DNA of 64,000 nt, taken from positions 37,194,904 to 37,258,903 of the forward strand of contig NC_061112.1 of assembly GCF_002878395.1 (NCBI RefSeq). Direction: 5' to 3'. A model generated the notes under the pieces. It was given only the letters and a program-made list of their open reading frames with translations, made no database searches and was not told the DNA's origin. The translations under genes were made by a program, and so were the position numbers. This document shows, one piece after another, positions 57,831 to 64,000 of the stretch (the stretch's first letter is position 1; every line of letters starts with the position of its first letter). Source of the stretch: Capsicum annuum. Lineage: Eukaryota > Streptophyta > Magnoliopsida > Solanales > Solanaceae.

Positions 57831-59632
57831 ATCATAACCATAACTAAAAAGCAATAATCCAAAAACATCAATACAAGTTACCAAGTTATGAAGTAACCTT
57901 ATTTTAAGGTTTACTAGACTCATCTATGTCTAAATCTGCATCTAAGTCCACAAAACTTAACACAAGCTTAGGCCAAAATGGGCCGAACAATCCTATTTCT
58001 AATCCATAATTTCCATAATTAGGCATACTATACCCCAAACTAGGCTAAGGTATCTAGTTTATATTCTAGATGTCAAGTGAGCCATATTCAAGCCTAAGAT
58101 AACAACTTTGACTAGAAACAAGGGTACTCAAGTAAACTCTGCCCAACTTATTATTTCTAGACTACCACACTAGCCTAATAAAACTAAATATACAAATCAT
58201 GCTTCAAATGCTAAAACCATATTCCAAACATAACATTATATTGTATGAATATTATAACTAATCTAAACTAAAGAGGGAAGGAAATAGGATACAAAAAGGT
58301 TATAAATATGCCATCTTACGGGTCTAAAACCCTTATCTAATTCCCAAATATCAACAATCAAGGCCAAGTTATCCTACTCATAATCAAGACTAACATCTAT
58401 ATTCACATGCAAAATATATCACACATTATCTATGAAGAAAAGTGGATAGAATCCTACCTCAAGGCCAAACCATAAAACCTCACTTTATGCACCACATACT
58501 TTTCTTTACTTTACAATCCTTAAAATGCCATCACACTATCAAAACCATAATCTAATCATCAATACGAGTCTAATAATACTCATATTGCACTATTGTGCTT
58601 CGGGTCTAAAAATAACACCAAAACACTAAGTGGATCCCACATACAGAAAATGAGTTTCCGAGACCAAGACAATGTTCACACATGAATAAGGAATCATAAC
58701 CCTTAAAGAATAGGTAAAAACTAAGCATACTTTGGGCTAAAATCAAGCCCTAAGCTAAATTAGAGTTTTGGGTCCAAACTAAGAAATTCAAGTATGAATT
58801 CAAGAAATTCTTACCTTAATATTGAAGATAATCAAGATACAAGATGATAATTAAGCTCACAAGTCACCCCCCATGACCAATTTTGAGTTATTACACTCAT
58901 TTTGGGATTTCTAGGTTGAAATGTTGAAGGGGAAATGCCCCAAATGCATATTGGGGACTTTATATAGCCCCTAAAGGTACTCAGATGTTACGATCGCAGT
59001 CTTACGGGCCACGATCACGCTACTCATGATCGCACACTCTTGGTCACGATCTCGGTTGCACCAGATGACAACAAACTCAAAAATAAGTTTTTGACCCTCG
59101 AAACTCATCTGAAATCTAAAGAACATGATACGATCGTGATTTTTGAGTGTAAACCACATTTAAAATCCATTGGAATCATCAAAACTTTCATTGGATATCT
59201 CTTACAAAAAGTGGGGCCCACATCTATAGTTTCATCACTTTTCATAAAAACCACTTAATAGATCAAAATAAGTTCGGGAGCTTTGGGACCTAAACAAAGG
59301 ATCCTCCTAGAATACAATCAATGTTTTTGATGCGATGGAGAAGTCGGATTTTCAATCCAAGGTTGTTTTGACCAAATGTGGGTCCCACACCCAATCTTTC
59401 CAATTTTCAACTTTCTGATCAATAGGTCGAAATGAGCTCGAGTGCATTGGTTCCCAGAACAAAGGTCTACCTAGACTAAAATCGATATTCTAGATCTAAT
59501 GGCATATTCAAAATTTTCGTCCGAGATTTTTTCACTAAATTTTTCGCCCGATGACTATTTAGAACCAACGCAAACTTCAAAACAAGGAATTGGCTCTAAA
59601 AATCAAATAAACTGTCAGGTAATTGAACTATT

Positions 59633-59743
59633 GGTCCCAACAAGTCATAAATTACTTGGAAAAGCTATGGAGAATCTCAAATAGTACGGTCCCAGCAAGT
59701 CATAAATTACTTGAGAAAGCTATGGAGAAGCTCAAATAGTAAA
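59633..59743. repeat. 55-bp tandem duplication near the LTR end
   Basis: GGTCCCAACAAGTCATAAATT at 59633 recurs as GGTCCCAGCAAGTCATAAATT at 59688, with nearly identical text to 59743. Confidence 0.9.
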
Positions 59744-59860
59744 GATAAATATAAATATGGAAAATGATCTGAAGGGTCATTACAATATGAAATGTACTAT
59801 AAGTTGTAATTTTTTTCAATATAATTAAAACATAGATCTTAAAATATTGATAAAAATTGA

Positions 59861-60401
59861 TACAGTCAAACCTTTCTATAATGTTGCCTCATTATAACAG
59901 TATTTCACTATAGCAATCTGACTCCAAAATTAATTTTTCATGTTATATTTTGCCTCTCTATAACGACATTCTACCTATAACAACAATGACGTTTATTATA
60001 GTGGTGGACTCTTTGTCAAATTACCTCTCTATAATAACATACTCAAATATTATGTATTAATATTTTGTAACTTTATACTATATACAAAATTAAATACCTA
60101 AATATTTATGGTAATCATCATTAGTGTCATGTACAAAGTAAATTTCAAGTACAAATATCTGATTTAAAGAAAAAATTGTATACAAAATGGTTCACATAAG
60201 TTATTTCATAACTTCATGAGGAAAAAAACTGCTAATCTTTGCCATATTCATATTATGCTCTTTCTAATTTTGCTTATTTTATCTTATAATAGCTAAATGA
60301 GATCTGAACATCAAATGTCAGTATACATATATAACAATACCCCTCTTAGTAGCTATAAAACTTTTAGACAAATATTGTCACTATAAAGAGGTTTGATTGT
60401 A
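59861..60401. mobile_element. MITE with inverted ends and TA flanks, Tc1/mariner-like
   Basis: The left end TACAGTCAAACCTTTCTATA (59861) is the near inverse of the right end TATAAAGAGGTTTGATTGTA (60382-60401). The ends fit a TA target duplication, and the element of about 540 bp is AT-rich with no ORF. The terminal text CAGTCAAACCTCTCTATAA is common to many dicot MITEs of the Tc1/mariner type; that assignment is from memory. Confidence 0.85.
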
Positions 60402-61480
60402 TCATTTGATTCTAAAAAAGAAAAGTACGACAAATAAAAAGGAACAAAGGGAGTACTAGAATTATTTAAATAGAGAACTTAATTTAAGTATATACTATGA
60501 AGTGGAAGTCTTTAAAGTTATGTTAAAAAAGTAGTAAATCATATTTTTTAGTTACAACTTTGTTATTTCAAAGAAGAAAAAGAGAAATAAAGGAAAGATA
60601 CGATAGAAAATGAGGAGGAGAAAAATAAGAAAATTGAAGAAAAGGTATCATTTAAGTCTTGAATGAAGGATTGCTCATATTGACCAACTTAAAGGGTCAA
60701 ACATAATTAAGTTAATTGTGGGCTTGATTAATATTTTTAGAACTCTCTAATCTTTTTAAAAATACAAATCAACCCACACCCCTCTTTTTTCCAAATCAAT
60801 TATCTCTCTCCTTTCTCCCTCCTCTCTATCTCAACTGTTTTTCTCAATCTTCTTCCAACCAATAGTTCTGTAAATTTCTCCCTTCAATACCCAATGACTT
60901 GAACCTCTCGGCGACAAATAGTTGGGCTTCAAGTTCCTTTTTGACATTCAACCTTCAATTGACATGACAACATTGCTCTCCGATGACAATAACTTTGAGT
61001 TCTTCATCGTTCCTTTTCTTATTTTATAGGTAAAAAATTAGGAATTTTTAGTTATTAAGATAAAGAGAAACTTGATCCAACTTCTCTTCTAGTATTGGTT
61101 AATAATTTTAATATTTTTTGCTTAAATTTTAAATGGGGACTGAAGAAAAACCTAATTTCTGATATTTCTTATTCCTCTATTCTCTTTCCAGAGTGAAAAA
61201 TAATTTTTATTATTACAGTAGTTCTTGTTGTCGAGCTGTTGATTCAATTTATTGGTTTCTATTGAGTTTTTTGTAGTTTGACTTTTGTTCTTTATGTGTG
61301 TACAAACAAAACAACAATTTTAGTGTTTTTGGCCACTGTTGATATTCTTGGAGTTTGTGTTGTGTGTGTGTTGTATTGGTGTTACTGGGTTGATTTGTTG
61401 TTGTTCCTAATAAAAATGGTGTAATTTATATTAAATGGTGATATTGTTGTTGTTCTATTGAACAAAATCCAGCTACTATA
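60402..61480. other. Upstream region of the DUF1985 pseudogene, no gene seen
   Basis: Holds one MITE-like end (GGAACAAAGGGAGTACT near 60440-60456, inverse of ...CTCCCTTTGTTCC; the partner end was not found). A pyrimidine-rich stretch at 60779-60860 (TCTCTCTCCTTTCTCCCTCC) looks like a plant core promoter or 5' untranslated region. No conserved ORF. Confidence 0.5.
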
Positions 61481-62000
61481 TTTTTTTGCAACGGATGAGC
61501 CGTCTGATGCAATAGATGAACCATCTAATGCAACAGATGAATAATATGTTGCTTGAAATCCTATCAACTCTTCCAATAGGATGATATGTCCAAGACTTTA
61601 ATTTCTCTCAATAGATAATTTATCTGTTGCGACAGATGAGGCTTTTGTTGAAAGAAATCTAAATAATATTGACAGTTGGTCTGTTGTACAGACCAGTCAT
61701 CTGTTTCAATAGATAAGTGATCTATTGAAAGAAATTACAACAATATAGAAACTATTTTTATTATTTACAATAAATTACTCTTCTGTTGCAACAGGTTAAT
61801 TTTTTCCAACATATAATTCATCTGTTGAGACAGATGACACTTCTATTGGAAGAAATTTAATCAATATTGGCAGTTGATCTGTTGTACAGACCAAGAATCT
61901 GTATTTTTTTACAAAATATTCATCTTTCATTACAATAGGTTAGTTATATGTTACAACAGATAACACACCGGTTGCAACGTATGTGTGATCTGTTGGAACT
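61480..62000. repeat. Cluster of CATCTGTTGCAACAGATG-like palindromes
   Basis: At least eight imperfect copies or half-copies of an 18-bp palindrome, for example ATCTGTTGCGACAGATGA (61621-61638), CATCTGTTGAGACAGATGAC (61810-61829), and several GCAACAGATGA or ATCTGTTG half-sites. It lies 100-600 bp before the DUF1985 ATG. It could be a promoter repeat or part of the transposon that carries the gene. Confidence 0.75.
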
Positions 62001-62104
62001 GTTATTTTACTATGTTATACATGTTAGATTTACTGTTATCCTTTTTTTAATGATGCTTCAATAAATTATAAAATTTTTTATTTACCTTTTTATTTTTAGA
62101 TAAT

Positions 62105-64000
62105 ATGGCTCCCAAAAGAAAAGAAACTGAATCAAGTTCGAGTAAAGGAACAAATAAAGCAGCTAGGCTACATCCACCACTTTATGAACTTGCTTTACAA
62201 GTATTATATCAATCAAAAATAGAAAATAATAAACATGGGAACGAGGAATGTTTAAAAAGAGATAATCCACTACTAATAGCGCTTCCACTGAAGAGTTGGT
62301 CAAAACCTTCAGCATTGATAGTTATCCTGCAAGAATGCAGTGCGATGGTGCCAAAGATTTAAGTAGTGATTTAGTGGATAAGTCATCCATGGGAAAATCT
62401 TTTGACGCCTTTAGAAAAATACTTTGAGAACAAAAAATGGATGCTTATTTTAGGGACAGCTTCTTTGGGCAATATCTTGTTTTGCAGGAGACAACAATGC
62501 TCGGTTTCAAATGAAAATAGTATATGATTTTCTCAATTATAGGTTTATGTATGAAAATAAAGATAAGATGGATGAGGTATGGATAAATTACCATGACATA
62601 CCTATTTGTTTTGGTTGGAAGGAGTTTGCCATAGTTACTGGACTAAAATTTTATCCTCCTTCTCATTCTATACCTATGCTAACCCCAAATAACAACCCCA
62701 AACACCCCAAAAAGGCAAACGCAAGTCAAGTGATAGTGATGAGTTGGATTTCCTTGTTGGTCCAAGCTTCAAAAATAAAAATCTAGTAGAAGAGTTGAAA
62801 GTTAAAAGACTTTCAAAAGAAGCACAAACAATCATTGTGCTTGGTTTGGTTCGTACATAATATTCTTTGGGTGAGACACGTTAACAACAACATATCACTT
62901 GATTTAATAAATCTCTACAAGGATCTTGAGGCATTTAATAACTATCCTTGGGGTTATGAAAGCTTTAAAATGACTGTCAAATATTTATTTACTCCATTAA
63001 TGCCAAAGACAGTCAACTTATATGGCTTTCCATAGGCTTTCATGATAAATATTTCCTTTATTGTGATTAATTTACTTTTTATTGAATAAAGGTTTTGATT
63101 TATTAGCGTTATTTTATAGGCTTGGGAATTTAAAGTCATGCCTTATTTGAGACAACAAGTGAACTACAAGGAAGAAGTTTCATTTCCAAGAATCCTGAGA
63201 TTGTTTTCAGGAAAACTGATAATAATATAAAATTTATTGATCTCTTCAACCCCCCGAAGGAAGTAGTAAGTATAATTCTAATTAAATTTTTTTAATTAAT
63301 TATTTTTTAAAATATTTAATCATCATTCTAATATATGTACTGATTTATATAGATTGTGCATCCGTGGCTTGTTCCGACCAATCGAGAGTTGAAGATGTCA
63401 TTTTTTCTTACTTTACAGTTTGTGAAAACTCTATTGGACCCTAAGGTCATTGATAGAATTAAAAAGGAATTATTTGGAGCAACAACTATTACAAGAAAAA
63501 TAATATTTTTGGAGGGTGGGCTTGTTGTTGTTGATGATGTTAGTGGTGATGAAGCTGTTGGTAGTGGTACTAGTGCTGTTATTGGGGCTAATGATGCTCC
63601 TCTTACAATTTTTGAAACTACAAACTATTATGATTATGATCATACCAGTTTTATAGATTTTGCTCTCCTAGCGAATGTTCCGCATACAAATGTTAAGACT
63701 ATAAGGCAAAACTTGAAGGAGTGATTAATGCTATTAATACATTAACTGCTTTTGTAAAGGAATTGACATTTAAGAGAGATGTTATTCCATCAAAGAGGAT
63801 TTCATATCCATACACTCCATCAGAGATTAAGGCAGCTAAGAGGAGAAGGAAAGAATTTTTCAAGGCATCATCAAGCATCGAAAAAAGCAAAATTACAACT
63901 CTTCTATCTTTGTCTTGAACTTTGATCAATGTACAAGAGCCACTAGAGAGAAGAACGAGCTGAAGAAGGAGAATATATATAATCTTTTCTTACAAACAAA
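62105..64000 (+). pseudogene. DUF1985 (Ulp1-type transposon-associated) gene, broken and cut by the window end
   Basis: Starts ATG 62105, [16 protein letters not shown] frameshift near 62270 moves the reading to [18 protein letters not shown] and SFDAFRKIL-stop. Another frame then carries the DUF1985 core: MKIVYDFLNYRFMYENKDKM, DEVWINYHDIPICFGWKEFA, IVTGLKFYPP (62511-62670), and later LCLVWFVHNILWVRHVNNNI, WGYESFKMTVKYLFTPL. Likely introns lie at about 63042-63119 (ending TTTTATAG) and 63268-63353 (GTAAGTATAA...TATATAG). The next exon reads VHPWLVPTNRELKMSF, then GGLVVVDDVSGDEAVGSG. After another shift it reads RISYPYTPSEIKAAKRRRKE, a basic nuclear-type segment. DUF1985 proteins often end in a C48 (Ulp1) protease and travel in Mutator-like transposons; that end would lie beyond 64000. 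At least four disablements. Confidence 0.85.

Larger units (their letters stand above)
54642..59784 (-). mobile_element. 5.1-kb solo LTR, Del type, minus strand
   Basis: On the + strand it reads TGTCACGACCCAAC...GAAGGGTCATTACA, with a perfect target duplication ATATG (54637-54641 and 59785-59789). No gag or pol motif is present inside. Start, end and internal text (for example AATTGGCTCTAAAAA near 59590) match the LTR at 19775-22341, which is half as long. Extra length comes partly from tandem arrays at 55985-56390 and 57284-57830. TATA box CTATATAAAG on the minus strand at 58958-58967. A solo LTR forms when the two LTRs of a full element recombine, leaving one LTR and the duplication. Confidence 0.85.

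Overview
This window looks like plant nuclear DNA from a retrotransposon-filled, gene-poor stretch of chromosome. The family resemblances (Del/Tekay chromoviruses with tRNA-Met primer sites, an Ogre/Tat relative, a pol-less Athila relative, a DUF1985 gene remnant preceded by palindromes) point to Solanaceae, and pepper (Capsicum) is my best guess. That identification rests on family resemblance recalled from knowledge; no search was run. I see no intact host gene. Every long reading frame belongs to a transposable element or its decayed remains, and most are broken by stops and frameshifts.

Layout. 1-3300: featureless AT-rich DNA, a 75-bp tandem duplication containing a stem-loop, then a 76-bp minisatellite of about 31 copies. 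3334-3800: a CACTA transposase N-terminal remnant. 3850-5250 and 19584-19774: two halves of an old Del-type gypsy element, split by a younger Del element (element A, 5251-19578, + strand). The 3' LTR of A is itself split by a pol-less LTR element (12881-17698, perfect CATAG target duplication). This is a three-level nest. 19775-22538: a minus-strand Del LTR with the tail of its pol. 22539-25129 plus 34633-35293: a plus-strand LTR fragment of the same LTR type, split by a complete minus-strand Del element (element B, 25130-34627, two LTRs of 2245 bp each, perfect TTAAG target duplication). 35294-42525: a minus-strand Ogre/Tat-like derivative with one LTR, minisatellites and gag but no pol. 42535-43932: a plus-strand gypsy gag-protease fragment and an LTR-like remnant. 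43933-54531: a complete minus-strand Athila-like element (perfect ATAGT target duplication, tRNA-Asp-type primer site) that lacks reverse transcriptase but carries a second ORF resembling the 'putative plant transposon protein' domain. 54642-59784: a 5.1-kb solo LTR with a perfect ATATG target duplication. 59861-60401: a MITE with terminal inverted repeats and TA ends. 61480-62000: a cluster of CATCTGTTGCAACAGATG-like palindromes. 62105-64000: a broken DUF1985 gene whose expected Ulp1 protease end would lie beyond the window.

How the parts relate. The elements form a layered insertion record: target duplications fix which element landed in which. Two elements, the 12881-17698 insert and the Athila relative, carry their own non-pol ORFs and would need enzymes supplied by relatives. 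No CRISPR array, rRNA gene, tRNA gene or bacterial-type operon was seen. Nothing here is clearly an undescribed system. The most unusual coding content is the non-autonomous element at 12881-17698, whose ORFs contain two in-frame internal tandem duplications of unknown function.
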